A stretch of DNA of 64,000 nucleotides from Oleiharenicola lentus (lineage in GTDB: Bacteria > Verrucomicrobiota > Verrucomicrobiia > Opitutales > Opitutaceae), in contig NZ_SDHX01000002.1 of the NCBI RefSeq assembly GCF_004118375.1, positions 372,001 through 436,000 on the forward strand, given 5' to 3'. Positions 53,429 to 62,489 of the stretch are shown piece by piece; positions within the stretch are counted from its first letter, which is position 1; each line of letters opens with the position of its first letter. The translations under genes were made by a program, and so were the position numbers. The notes below the pieces were generated by a model. It was not told the origin of the DNA and searched no databases. It saw nothing but the letters and a program-made list of their open reading frames with translations.

Positions 53429-54000
53429 AGCGCTCCGCCCTCAACCGAATTTGCCGCGAGGCCCAGGCGTGCTTTGCGCGTCACCACTGGCACCTGCCGC
53501 CGGCGCCGCGCTGGGACGTGACCGACTTCGGTCTCGGCGACTTCGACCGCTTCGGCCTTGTGCTCATCACTCTCGCGACCGAGCCCGAATACTGCGAGAA
53601 ACTCATGTATGCACGCCGCGGCCAGACCACGCCCTGCCACACCCACGCGCGCAAGAAGGAGGACATCATCTGCCGCCACGGGGAGCTCGGCCTGCGACTC
53701 TGGCCAACGCGGCCGGAGACGGGCCGACAAGAACCCGCCAGCTTGACCGTGCCCATCAACGGAGCACCGGTGTCCGTTCCAACCGGCGGGCTCTTCCCCC
53801 TCGCGGCCGGCTCGCGCGTGACCCTCGTGCCCGGCGTCTGGCACGAGTTCGCTCCACTCGGCGACGACTGCATCATCGGCGAAGTCTCCACCGCCAACGA
53901 CGACTTGCACGACAACTTCTTCCTCGACCCGCGCGTCGGTCGCTTCCCGGCGATCGAGGAGGACGAACCCGCCGCCTTCCGGCTGCTTTCCGAATCATGA
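53425..54000 (+). CDS. D-lyxose ketol-isomerase family cupin
   Basis: A 191-residue cupin with the metal motif TPCHTHARKKEDIICRHGEL, GGLFPLAAGSRVTLVPGVWHEF and IIGEVSTANDDLHDNFF. Matches the D-lyxose isomerase family (PF07385), which interconverts lyxose/xylulose or mannose/fructose. The ATG (53425) overlaps the stop of the glycosyltransferase and its stop overlaps the next gene (ATGA at both junctions), so the cluster is translationally coupled. Confidence 0.85.
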   Translation: MKRSALNRICREAQACFARHHWHLPPAPRWDVTDFGLGDFDRFGLVLITLATEPEYCEKLMYARRGQTTPCHTHARKKEDIICRHGELGLRLWPTRPETGRQEPASLTVPINGAPVSVPTGGLFPLAAGSRVTLVPGVWHEFAPLGDDCIIGEVSTANDDLHDNFFLDPRVGRFPAIEEDEPAAFRLLSES

Positions 54001-54578
54001 AAAGACTGCTCTTCGCTCTCCTCGTCCCTCTCGCCACGACCCTCGCCGCCTGGGCCGGGCCGCAGATCCGCCTGACCACCGAACTTGGCGCCATCGAAGC
54101 CGAACTGCATGCCGACCAAGCGCCGGTCACTGTCGCCAACTTCCTGAAATACGTGGACGCCGGCCGCTACACCGGCGGCGTGTTTCACCGCACCGTGAAG
54201 CTCAACCCCGACAACCAGCCCCACAGCACGGTGAAAATCGAAGTGATCCAGGGCGGCGTGAATCCGGATTTCGCCGAGAAGGACTGGCCGCCCCTCGCCC
54301 TCGAGCGCACCCGTGACACCGGCCTGAAGCACCTCGACGGCACTCTCTCCATGGCTCGCGCCGGTCCGGACACCGCCACGTCGGATTTCTTTATCTGCCT
54401 CGGCGCCCAGCCGGAGCTCGACTTCGGCGGCAAGCGCAACCCCGACGGCCAGGGCTTCGCCGCCTTCGGCCGCGTGACCAAGGGCCTGGAAATCGTGAAG
54501 AAAATCCAAACCGCCCCCGCCGAGGGCCAGAAACTCACCCCCGCCATCCGCATCCTGAAGATCGAGCGGCTGCCATAA
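53997..54578 (+). CDS. Exported cyclophilin-type peptidyl-prolyl isomerase
   Basis: A 193-residue protein with a signal peptide (MKRLLFALLVPLATTLAAWAG). The cyclophilin domain has LTTELGAIEAELHADQAPVT, ANFLKYVDAGRYTGGVFHRTV, IQGGVNPDF, LSMARAGPDTATSDFFICLG and FAAFGRVTKGLEIVKKI. It assists folding of periplasmic proteins. ATGA overlap with the lyxose isomerase gene. A weak hairpin follows at ~54592-54612. Confidence 0.92.
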   Translation: MKRLLFALLVPLATTLAAWAGPQIRLTTELGAIEAELHADQAPVTVANFLKYVDAGRYTGGVFHRTVKLNPDNQPHSTVKIEVIQGGVNPDFAEKDWPPLALERTRDTGLKHLDGTLSMARAGPDTATSDFFICLGAQPELDFGGKRNPDGQGFAAFGRVTKGLEIVKKIQTAPAEGQKLTPAIRILKIERLP

Positions 54579-54652
54579 CGAGACCAGGGAGGGCGGATCG
54601 CTGATCCCGCCTCGATGCGTTGAGGGAATAGCCCACGCGTCGCTGACGCAAC

Positions 54653-55477
54653 TCAGGCACGGGCGAGCTCGAAGATCGTTACTTCGGGCCGCACATTGAA
54701 CCGCACTCGGGTCAGGTGCCCGAGGCCGCGGTTGATGTAGAGGCGTCGGCCGCCGGCCAGATCAAACGTTCCCGCCGTGTAACGGGTGTTTTTAACCGGC
54801 AGGATGGGAGGCGGCAGGAATGGCGGCCGGCATTGTCCGCCGTGAGTGTGTCCGGCCAGAATCCAGCCTTGATAGTCGCCCCACCCGGGCAGATCACACG
54901 CGTCGGGATTGTGACACAACATCAGCGCGGGGCTATTCAAACCGGACATCCATGGGCCCCAGCGGGAGCGGCCTGACCACAGGTCGTCCAACCCTCCGAT
55001 CTTCAATCCGTGCACATCAACCGCCTCGTTGCGCAGGACCACGCAACCGACCCCGGTGAGTATCTGGCCCACCGCATCGGCCACCTCCCCTTGTATCCAG
55101 TTCTCGCCGTAATCGTGATTTCCCATCACCGCGACCGTGCCGAGTCTTCCGCGCGGCAGTCGGTCAGCCAGCCGTCGCAACTGGTCCAGAGTATCGGGAC
55201 CCGCGTAGGAAATGAAATCACCCGTGTAGGCCACGATATCCGGATTCATTCGCGCCACCGCAGCAAACACTCCGGCCAGATACCCGGACGAGACGCGGTC
55301 ACCCACATGAATGTCGCTCAGCTGCACCAAGGTTCTGCCGGCCAAAACCGTTGGCAGGCTCCGGATCGGCAAACGCAGGCGGACATACTCCGCCCACGTC
55401 GGTTCGATTCCCCAAGTATAGAGTCCGGTCAGCACCGGCGCCGCCATGAGAGCGATAAAATGCCTTCGAGTGATCAT
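54653..55477 (-). CDS. Exported metallophosphoesterase (YkuE-like)
   Basis: A 274-residue protein. The Arg-Arg N-terminus (MITRRHFIALMAAPVLTG) suggests Tat-type export. Calcineurin-like motifs: LVQLSDIHVGD, YTGDFISY, VMGNHDYGENW, LCHNPDACD, LAGHTHGGQ. Family members act on phosphodiesters or lipid substrates such as UDP-diacylglucosamine. The start at 55477 is chosen for the leader. The sequence is somewhat less GC-rich than its neighbours. Confidence 0.88.
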   Translation of the reverse strand: MITRRHFIALMAAPVLTGLYTWGIEPTWAEYVRLRLPIRSLPTVLAGRTLVQLSDIHVGDRVSSGYLAGVFAAVARMNPDIVAYTGDFISYAGPDTLDQLRRLADRLPRGRLGTVAVMGNHDYGENWIQGEVADAVGQILTGVGCVVLRNEAVDVHGLKIGGLDDLWSGRSRWGPWMSGLNSPALMLCHNPDACDLPGWGDYQGWILAGHTHGGQCRPPFLPPPILPVKNTRYTAGTFDLAGGRRLYINRGLGHLTRVRFNVRPEVTIFELARA

Positions 55478-55550
55478 GGATTCTGCTGAAACCGCCCGGA
55501 ACCGGCCGCGCTTTTGGTGAGCACGCCGGCCCCGGGGGCTGCACAACCTC

Positions 55551-56138
55551 CTAGTCCGGATTGCGGACAGGAGAAAGGGCCCGGTCTTGCCGGCAAGCGT
55601 CCCAACCGCGCCAGACCAGCCACACCACCACGGCAATCGCCACAATGACCAGTGCCATCAGAACGCCTTCCACGACGGTGGTCAGCGCGGTCCAGCCGAA
55701 CGAATCCATCGCCGCCACCCGGGCAGGATCACTTAACCCCGCCATGAACGCGACCACCGCCAAGGCCGCCATGCCCAGCAGCATATCCACCATGCCAAAC
55801 ATGGCGATCGGTGACAGATCGGGGGCCGAGACGGCACTCGCACCGGCGAACACCAGCCAGCCGCCGGCCGACAACCCGATCTTAATCCACGCGGCCCATT
55901 TGAGTGCCGCCACGATCTCTGTCCGCCGCCAACGCCGGGATTGCGGATTCCAGACACAGACGCCCGCAAATACCGCCACCCAGAAGGCCACGCCCGCCAC
56001 CATGCCGGCGATTTCGGCCGGAGCCTGAAAACCCATCATCCAGGCCCAAAAGGCGCTGTTCGCGGCGCAGAGCACGCCGCGCAGCGTCCAGCCGGGCAGC
56101 TCGGCCTGAAAAGCCTCGCTCTCGAAAAGCGGCTTCAC
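55551..56138 (-). CDS. Multi-pass membrane protein at the end of the cre operon
   Basis: A 195-residue protein with five or so hydrophobic helices (LCAANSAFWAWMMGF, IAGMVAGVAFWVAVFAGVCVW, IGLSAGGWLVFAGASAV, MFGMVDMLLGMAALAVVAFMAGL, TTVVEGVLMALVIVAIAVVVW), perhaps Yip1-like. It overlaps the CreD-like stop by 4 bp, so it is coupled to the cre genes. Function unknown. Confidence 0.75.
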   Translation of the reverse strand: MKPLFESEAFQAELPGWTLRGVLCAANSAFWAWMMGFQAPAEIAGMVAGVAFWVAVFAGVCVWNPQSRRWRRTEIVAALKWAAWIKIGLSAGGWLVFAGASAVSAPDLSPIAMFGMVDMLLGMAALAVVAFMAGLSDPARVAAMDSFGWTALTTVVEGVLMALVIVAIAVVVWLVWRGWDACRQDRALSPVRNPD

Positions 56139-56836
56139 GCCCGCGCCTCCGTCTTGCCGGCTTCCTGGGCGAACCAGTCCACGTTGCGGGTGAAGAACAT
56201 CACGGCGGCGAGCACGACGAACAGCGCGGTCGTCCCGGCCAACAGCGCGAAATCCTCCATGCGCAGCACCACGTAGAGCACGCTGTGCTCGGCGGCCAGC
56301 AGGGCGGCGATGCTGCCGGCCCGCGCGTAGCTGTGCAGGATCGAGATGCTGTAGCCGACAATCAGCAGCGATGACGCCACCGCGGCGCCGATGTAGGCCG
56401 ACCCGGGCGAAAGCACTTCACCCAGCGCCAGCAGCGCGAGGTAGAACAGGCAGAGCGCCGCACCCACGAGGCCGTAGTGCACGGCGTGCAACCGCAGTCC
56501 GGCCAGGGTCTCGAACAGGAAGAACGCGGCGAACACGAGCGTCAGCACCAGCACGCTGTGCTTGAGCGAGCGCTCGACCATCCGGTAGCCCTCGGCCGCG
56601 GCCCTGGCCGGCGAGTAGGCCGGCACCGGATCCGTCTCGGTCCACTGGACATCCGCGGCCCGGCGCGCGTGCGCAGCTTCGCGGTTGCCGCTGCGTTCCT
56701 GCCTCAGCCCGTTGATCAGGGCGAGGGGCAGTTGCAGCACCAGCACCAGCAGGGCGATGAAGAGCAATTTCAGGGTGACGGCGTGCCGCCGGCGCTGGGC
56801 CGTCGGCGGGAGGAGAGGAGGTTGGGCGTTTTCCAT
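56135..56836 (-). CDS. creD: Short CreD-like inner membrane protein
   Basis: A 233-residue protein matching both ends of CreD but not its middle. TM1 (TLKLLFIALLVLVLQLPLALINGLRQER) matches the CreD start. Soon after comes the C-terminal half (VERSLKHSVLVLTLVFAAFFLFETLAGLRLHAVHYGLVGAALCLFYLALLALGE) with its last four or five helices. E. coli CreD is about 450 residues; the roughly 200-residue periplasmic domain is replaced by ~40 residues. The gene is in frame and operonic with creBC, so this looks like a natural short form rather than decay. Confidence 0.85.
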   Translation of the reverse strand: MENAQPPLLPPTAQRRRHAVTLKLLFIALLVLVLQLPLALINGLRQERSGNREAAHARRAADVQWTETDPVPAYSPARAAAEGYRMVERSLKHSVLVLTLVFAAFFLFETLAGLRLHAVHYGLVGAALCLFYLALLALGEVLSPGSAYIGAAVASSLLIVGYSISILHSYARAGSIAALLAAEHSVLYVVLRMEDFALLAGTTALFVVLAAVMFFTRNVDWFAQEAGKTEARA

Positions 56837-56934
56837 GCCGCACACTCTGCCCGGCCTGTGTGAAGCCCGGATGAAGCGACGGTGAAATCGGGCGGAAAAG
56901 GCGTCTCGCCCAGGAGGGCCCGCGTCCCTTGATA

Positions 56935-58299
56935 TCACTCCGCCGGCAGCCAGAGCGTCGCCCGTGCGCCGCCTTCGGGGCGGTTCTCCAGCGCGGCGTC
57001 TCCGCCGTGCAGGTGGGCGATTTCGCGCACGAGCGCGAGACCGAGCCCCGTGCTCTTCCGCTCCGTGTCGGGGCGCGGCAGCGAGTAGAAACGCTCAAAC
57101 ACCCGCGGCAGGGCGTAGTCGGGCACGCCGGGCCCGGAGTCCTCGACCCGGAAAACCACCTTCTGCGGCTCCCGCACCCACCCGAGCGAGACCTTTCCGC
57201 CGGGCGGGGAGAAATCCAGCGCGTTCTGCAACAAGTTGACCAGGGCCTCCCGCAGCAGCACGGCCTCGCCCTGCAGGGCAGGCCCGTCGCTCTCCTGCAC
57301 GTGCAGCGTCACGTTCCGTGCCGCGTAGGCGCTCCGCACCACGTCGGCCGCCACCTGCGCAAGCTTGGCCGCGGGAACCTCGGCGATCTGCTGCAGATCC
57401 TTGCGCGCCTCCAGCGAGGACAGCTCCAGGAGCCGGTCGATGATGCGCTGGATCCGCGCGGCCTCCTTGCGGATGTTGCTGAGGAACAGCTGCCGCTGCA
57501 TCGGCGGCATGGTCTCGTCGAGCAGCTCGGCCGCACCGCGGATGGCGGCGAGCGGGGCCTTCACCTCATGCGCCAGCGTCTGCGTGTAGCGCTCCACGTT
57601 TTGCCGCCCTTCCAGCGCCTCGCGCATCTCCTCGAAGGCGCGGCCCAGCTCGGCGATCTCCCGCGCCTTCGAGCCCGGCGGGGTGGCTTTCCGGCCATCG
57701 CGCACGCTCCGCGCGTAGGCGGTCAGTTTTTCCAGCGAGTGGGTGAGCCGGGCGGCAATCCACCACCCAAGCACGATCATGCCGCCGGCAATCAGCCCGA
57801 TGTAGAAAACCAGCCGCCAGCGGGCCTCCCGCACCCCCTGCTCGACCGCCGCCAACGGCCGCCCCACCCCAACCCAGCCGAGATGCGATTCACCGGCCAA
57901 CACCCGTGAAACCACCCGCAATTCGCCGTCCACGACGGCCACGTTGGGCTGGGTGTAGTTTTCGGAGGCCCAGCGTCCGCCGCCAAACATGTTCCATTGA
58001 TAAACCTGCCCGACATCTCGGCCCGCGGAGTCGAACAAGACCCGGCCATCACGGTCGCAGGCGAACACCCGGAGCATCGCCACCTGCTTGGGCAGGGTCG
58101 CGAGCTTGGCGGTCCAATCCTCCGCGGGACTGGCCGGGGCGGCAAAGGCCGCCATGTAGGCCGCCGTGTCGCCGAGCGTGCGGCGCATGGACTCGACGTA
58201 GCGGAGCCGCACATCGCGCAACACCAGACTGGTCACCGCCGTCAAACCCAGCGCCGAGGCACCGACATACACCGCGAAAATGGCCGTGCGGATTCTCAT
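56935..58299 (-). CDS. creC: CreC-like sensor histidine kinase
   Basis: A 454-residue kinase: N-terminal TM helix, a periplasmic sensor (~30-165) with QWNMFGGGRWASENYTQPNV, a second TM (YIGLIAGGMIVLGWW), HAMP, HisKA with His244 (TLAHEVKAPLAAIRG), and HATPase (NLLQNALDFSPPGG, DSGPGVPDYALPRVFERFYSLPRP, STGLGLALVREIAHLHGG). The sequence pattern is that of CreC. It overlaps creB by 4 bp. In E. coli CreBC responds to growth on fermentation products and to penicillin-binding-protein inhibition. Confidence 0.9.
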   Translation of the reverse strand: MRIRTAIFAVYVGASALGLTAVTSLVLRDVRLRYVESMRRTLGDTAAYMAAFAAPASPAEDWTAKLATLPKQVAMLRVFACDRDGRVLFDSAGRDVGQVYQWNMFGGGRWASENYTQPNVAVVDGELRVVSRVLAGESHLGWVGVGRPLAAVEQGVREARWRLVFYIGLIAGGMIVLGWWIAARLTHSLEKLTAYARSVRDGRKATPPGSKAREIAELGRAFEEMREALEGRQNVERYTQTLAHEVKAPLAAIRGAAELLDETMPPMQRQLFLSNIRKEAARIQRIIDRLLELSSLEARKDLQQIAEVPAAKLAQVAADVVRSAYAARNVTLHVQESDGPALQGEAVLLREALVNLLQNALDFSPPGGKVSLGWVREPQKVVFRVEDSGPGVPDYALPRVFERFYSLPRPDTERKSTGLGLALVREIAHLHGGDAALENRPEGGARATLWLPAE

Positions 58300-58988
58300 T
58301 CCTCGCGCAGCGAATAGCCCAACCCCCGGTGCGTGACGATCGGATCAAAGTCCGGCGCCGCCTCCCGCAGTTTGGCGCGGAGCAATTTCACATGGGCATC
58401 CACCGTGCGGTCGGTGGCGGCTCCCGGATCGTCCCACGCCGCCGCCATCAGCTGGTCGCGGCTGTACACCCGGCCCGGCGAGGCCAGCAAGGCCGCCAGC
58501 AGCCGGTATTCGTTGCGCGTGAGCTCAAGCGCGTGCCCACGGTAACCGATGCGGCAGCGGGCCTCGTCGTGCGACCAGATCCCGCCGGGGCCCGCGGCCT
58601 CCGTCGCGGGTTTGCCGTTCGCACGACGCAGGATCGCGCGCACGCGGGCGGTGAGCTCACGGGGGCTGAAAGGCTTGGCGACATAGTCGTCGGCGCCGAG
58701 CTCGAGCCCGACAATCTTGTCCACCTCGCCGCTGCGCGCTGTCAGGAAGATCACCGGCGGAGCGCCGAGTTTCTGCGCCTCGCGGCAGACATCGAAGCCG
58801 CTCATGTCAGGCAGGCCGACGTCGAGCACGACGAGGGCAACCAGCTGCGTCTTGAGCACGGCGAGCGCCTCGCGGCCGGTGTTTTTCCAGACGGGTTCGA
58901 AGCCTTCCGTCTTCAGGGCATAGACAATCGTGTCAGCGATGGCTTGCTCGTCCTCGACCACGAGGACCGTCTGGCGGGTGGCGGGCAT
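58296..58988 (-). CDS. creB: CreB-like OmpR-family response regulator
   Basis: A 230-residue protein: receiver with acidic VVEDEQ and phospho-acceptor Asp56 (LVVLDVGLPDMSG), AKPFSPRELTAR, then an OmpR winged-helix effector (LTRNEYRLLAALLASPGRVYSRDQL, TDRTVDAHVKLLRAKLRE, HRGLGYSL). First gene of the creB-creC-creD-membrane protein operon. Confidence 0.92.
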   Translation of the reverse strand: MPATRQTVLVVEDEQAIADTIVYALKTEGFEPVWKNTGREALAVLKTQLVALVVLDVGLPDMSGFDVCREAQKLGAPPVIFLTARSGEVDKIVGLELGADDYVAKPFSPRELTARVRAILRRANGKPATEAAGPGGIWSHDEARCRIGYRGHALELTRNEYRLLAALLASPGRVYSRDQLMAAAWDDPGAATDRTVDAHVKLLRAKLREAAPDFDPIVTHRGLGYSLREE

Positions 58989-59044
58989 GCGCGGTTATTG
59001 TCCGCTTGCCCGTCGCGTGGCAAGAACGGCCCGAGCCGCGCCCC

Positions 59045-59383
59045 TCAACCCACCCGGCGCAACAGCTGCTGACGCAGACGCAGGGCCACGGCAACTTCGT
59101 CGGTATCTTCCAAGAGGGAATAGAGCGACGGGGGCATGGCCCACGGCACATCCGGCAGCGTGAGGTCGATGTCCAGCGGCTCCCATTCACTGAGTCGCCG
59201 GGAAACCCGGACTGCCTCCAACCCCAGCACCAGCGAACCGCCAATCGCCTGCAATCCGCCCATGAAGATCAGCCAGCTCGCGCTGCGCAGGTGCTCGACC
59301 GTGAAATGCTGCGGCCAAATGGCCGGACCGGCGATCATGCCCAGTCCGATCAGCAGAAAGTTGCAGGCTTGCCCAGGTGTCAT
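59045..59383 (-). CDS. Small two-helix membrane protein
   Basis: A 112-residue product with two hydrophobic segments (ACNFLLIGLGMIAGPAIW and SASWLIFMGGLQAIGGSLVLG) and a soluble C-terminus (VPWAMPPSLYSLLEDTDEVAVALRLRQQLL). Not recognised. Confidence 0.55.
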   Translation of the reverse strand: MTPGQACNFLLIGLGMIAGPAIWPQHFTVEHLRSASWLIFMGGLQAIGGSLVLGLEAVRVSRRLSEWEPLDIDLTLPDVPWAMPPSLYSLLEDTDEVAVALRLRQQLLRRVG

Positions 59384-59512
59384 GCGCCCTTCCAGACCCG
59401 CGAATCGGTTTCAGGTGCCGGCCGGAGGAAATTTACCTCGCTCTAACGTTTGAGAGCCTCGGCCAGCCTGCGTTGACCTCCCGCCTCGCGCGTGCGGTGA
59501 TGCGGCAACCCC

Positions 59513-61552
59513 ATGCGCCCACCCCTCGCCGCCCTGTTGCTCCTACCCCTGCTCTCGCTGCGCGCCAACGATGCCGTGCTGATGCACGAGGATTTCTCCG
59601 GCTTGGCGCCGGGCATGTTTTCGGCCGGCGTGATCGGCGCGATGGTCGAGTATCATTACCTGCCGGTCGTCGCCCCCAAGGGCGGCTGGGCCGTCTCCAA
59701 CTTCCGCAGCGAGGGCTCCCAGCGCGCCTGGCGCGTGATCGAGGATAATGGCCGGCGCGCCATGCAGCACACCGACACCGCCCGCGATTCCGACCGCGCC
59801 TACATGCACAACCTGATCGTGGCCGGCGGCGAATTCTGGCGCGACTACACGGTGGAGGTTCCCTTCACGCCCGACAGCGAGGGCGGCCAGAGCGGCGTGG
59901 TCTTTCTCTACCAGACCGACCGGCACCACTATTTCGCCGGCGTGGACCGGGGCCGGGCCGTGCTCAAGGTCGTCAACGGCGGCAAGGCCTTTCGGGTGCT
60001 CAACGAAACCGTCCTCGCCGAGGCTCCGCTGGCCTGGCAACCCGGTGACCTCCTCAAGCTGCGGGTCACCGCCGACGGCGGCTTGCTTCGCGCGGACTTC
60101 GGCCGGGGCGTGGTGCTTGAGGCCCGGGACACCACGTTCACCCAGGGGAAGATCGGACTCTCGGCCGACGTGCCGGCGCGGTTTTGGGGCGTCAACGTCA
60201 CGTGTCGGTCCGAGGCCGAGCGGGCCGCCACGAGGGCTCGGGCTGGGGCCGCCGTACTGGAGGCCCGGCTCCAGGCCGCCAACCCGCAGCCCCGGTTGTG
60301 GAAGAAGATCGCCACGCCCGCCTTCGGGACCGGACGCAACGTCCGCTTCGCCGATCTCAACGGCGACGGCCGCACCGATATTCTCATCGGCCAGATGCGC
60401 CACCACGGCCCGACCGACGCCTACTCCGAGATCCGCTGCCTCACCGCCCTCGACCTCGACGGCAACATCCTCTGGCAAAACGGCCTGCCCGACCGCTGGC
60501 AGACCGTGCTCACCAACGATGTCGTGTTCCAAGTGCACGATCTCGACGGCGACGGCCGGAACGAGGTCATCTACGGCCGCGACTTCGAGCTGGTCGTGGC
60601 CGACGGCGCGACCGGCGCCACGAAATACAAGGCCCCCATGCCCGCCACGCCCCGCGACCCGCGCGGCCTGCCGGCCCGTTACCCGCGCATCCTCGGCGAC
60701 TCCCTCGCCTTTGCCGACCTGCGTGGCACCGGAGCCAGGCGCGATCTCATCCTCAAGGACCGTTACCGCCACGTCTGGGCCTTCACCGACAAGCTGGAGC
60801 TCCTCTGGCAGACCGAGCTCAACACCGGACACTACCCCTTCCCCTTCGACGTGGACGGCGACGGGCGCGACGAGATATCCCTTGGCTACCGCCTGCTCGC
60901 ACCCGACGGCCGCACGCTCTGGAGCAACGAGGACAAGCTCAAGGACCACGCCGACGCCGTGGCCATCGTTCCGTTGCAGGAAGGAGCCGAGCCGACCCTG
61001 CTCATCGCCGGGAGCGACGAGGGCCTCATCGCCACCGACCTGCGCGGCCAGATCCTGAAGCATCACCAGGTTGGCCACGCCCAGAACCTGACCGTCGCCG
61101 ACTTCCGGCCCGACCTGCCGGGGCTCGAATCGGTCGTGATCAACTTCTGGTCCAACCAGGGCATTGTCACGCTCCTCGACGCCGACCTGAACATCTTGCG
61201 CACCTTCGAACCCGTGCAGCATGGCAGCATGGTGCTGCCGGTGAACTGGACCGGCCGAGCCGGTGAGTTCTGGTGCCTCTCCACCAACTCCGAGCACGGC
61301 GGCCTCTACGACGGCGAGGGCCGTCGCGTCGTGAAGTTCCCCGCCGACGGCCATCCCGACTACGCATGCGCCGTGCTCAATCTGACTGGCGACGGCCGCG
61401 ACGAGATCGTCACGTGGGACGGTTACGAGATGTGGATCTACACCCAGAACGACGGCCCGTTGCCGGGTGAAATCTACCAGCCGGTGCGCAATCCCGGCCA
61501 CAACGAGTCCAACTACCGCGCCAACGTCTCACGGCCGGGCTGGTCGAAATAG
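59513..61552 (+). CDS. Exported FG-GAP/VCBS-type propeller protein with N-terminal lectin-like domain
   Basis: A 679-residue protein with a short signal peptide (MRPPLAALLLLPLLSLRAND). Residues ~25-235 form a jelly-roll-like domain (GGEFWRDYTVEVPFTPDSEGGQSGVVFLY, RVTADGGLLRADFG). The rest has repeated calcium-type loops DLNGDGRTDI, DLDGDGRNEV, DVDGDGRDEI, NLTGDGRDEI of a beta-propeller, ending GYEMWIYTQNDGP. The propeller resembles rhamnogalacturonan lyase (PL11) and FG-GAP proteins. Enzymatic activity is uncertain; carbohydrate binding or cleavage is the best guess. Confidence 0.7.
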   Translation: MRPPLAALLLLPLLSLRANDAVLMHEDFSGLAPGMFSAGVIGAMVEYHYLPVVAPKGGWAVSNFRSEGSQRAWRVIEDNGRRAMQHTDTARDSDRAYMHNLIVAGGEFWRDYTVEVPFTPDSEGGQSGVVFLYQTDRHHYFAGVDRGRAVLKVVNGGKAFRVLNETVLAEAPLAWQPGDLLKLRVTADGGLLRADFGRGVVLEARDTTFTQGKIGLSADVPARFWGVNVTCRSEAERAATRARAGAAVLEARLQAANPQPRLWKKIATPAFGTGRNVRFADLNGDGRTDILIGQMRHHGPTDAYSEIRCLTALDLDGNILWQNGLPDRWQTVLTNDVVFQVHDLDGDGRNEVIYGRDFELVVADGATGATKYKAPMPATPRDPRGLPARYPRILGDSLAFADLRGTGARRDLILKDRYRHVWAFTDKLELLWQTELNTGHYPFPFDVDGDGRDEISLGYRLLAPDGRTLWSNEDKLKDHADAVAIVPLQEGAEPTLLIAGSDEGLIATDLRGQILKHHQVGHAQNLTVADFRPDLPGLESVVINFWSNQGIVTLLDADLNILRTFEPVQHGSMVLPVNWTGRAGEFWCLSTNSEHGGLYDGEGRRVVKFPADGHPDYACAVLNLTGDGRDEIVTWDGYEMWIYTQNDGPLPGEIYQPVRNPGHNESNYRANVSRPGWSK

Positions 61553-61614
61553 GTGGAGCCCGCGCTCCGCGCGGACTGACCGGCGACGAGCCTGCGCGGA
61601 ACGCAGGCTCCACC
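61552..61614. repeat. GGTGGAGC...GCTCCACC imperfect palindrome
   Basis: Begins at the last base of the propeller-protein stop codon; arms ggtggagcccgcgctccgcg and ctgcgcggaacgcaggctccacc. Close copy at 46100-46172. Between convergent genes. Confidence 0.8.
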
Positions 61615-61615
61615 C

Positions 61616-62326
61616 TCACACATCGCCCAGCTGCGGGCGCAGCACGATTTCCTCAACGACCGTGCGGCGACTGAGCCGGTGCACGTCCAGAATCGCCCGG
61701 GCGATGTCTTCGGCGGGCATGATGCGCTCCGGTTTCACGCCGCTCTTTTCCCACGAGGGCGACCAGGTAGCGCCGGGATGCACGCAGCACACCCGGATGC
61801 CCTTGTCCTTGGTCTCGGCCCGCAGAACCTTTGCCAGCCCGGTCACGCCGAATTTCGCCGCACAGTAAGCCGCCGCATTCGGATAGGCGCCAAGGCCGGC
61901 AATGGAACTCATGAAGAAGATGTCGCCCGACTTTCGTTTCAACATGGCCGGCAGGAATGCCTGGGTGACGAGAAATGCGCTGCGCAGGTTCACCGCGATC
62001 ATGTCGTCGAACTGCGCGAGGCTCGTCCCGACAAACGGCGCCATGGTGAAGGCGCCGGCGTTGTTGACCACCACGTCAGGGGTGCCGAATCGGCTCGCCA
62101 CTTCCGCCGCCATCAGTTCCACGGAAGCGGCGTTGGCCACATCGCACCCGAAGATCTCGGCCTTGGCACCGGCCTTCGCGCAGGCGCGGGCGGTTTTCTC
62201 GAGGTTCTTCACGTTCCGCGCCACCAGCGCGAGACGGACGTGAGGAACTTCCTCGGCAAAGGTCCGGGCGATGGCGGCGCCGATTCCCTGTGAAGCCCCG
62301 CTAATAAAAACGAGTGGTGTGCGCAT
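61616..62326 (-). CDS. SDR-family oxidoreductase
   Basis: A 236-residue classical short-chain dehydrogenase: LVFISGASQGIGAAIARTF (TGxxxGxG-type cofactor motif), VVNNAGAFT, FFMSSIAGLGAYPNAAAYCAAKFGV with Ser, Tyr-x3-Lys catalytic residues, and VHPGATWS. Resembles 3-ketoacyl-ACP reductase-type SDRs. The start at 62326 gives the canonical N-terminus. Divergent from the porin gene across ~160 bp. Confidence 0.9.
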   Translation of the reverse strand: MRTPLVFISGASQGIGAAIARTFAEEVPHVRLALVARNVKNLEKTARACAKAGAKAEIFGCDVANAASVELMAAEVASRFGTPDVVVNNAGAFTMAPFVGTSLAQFDDMIAVNLRSAFLVTQAFLPAMLKRKSGDIFFMSSIAGLGAYPNAAAYCAAKFGVTGLAKVLRAETKDKGIRVCCVHPGATWSPSWEKSGVKPERIMPAEDIARAILDVHRLSRRTVVEEIVLRPQLGDV

Positions 62327-62489
62327 GGGGCCACGCTTCGCATTCGCGCCGGATATTCGAGTGAAATCTTTAGCCGTCAGCCAGTTCCCCGGGACTCGCA
62401 GCGTTGTCCGCCCGCTCACGACGGGATGTAAAAGTCCGGCAGGGCCATTTGCCTGCTCAAGGATTGGATGGTGGCGACGATACCTCGCC

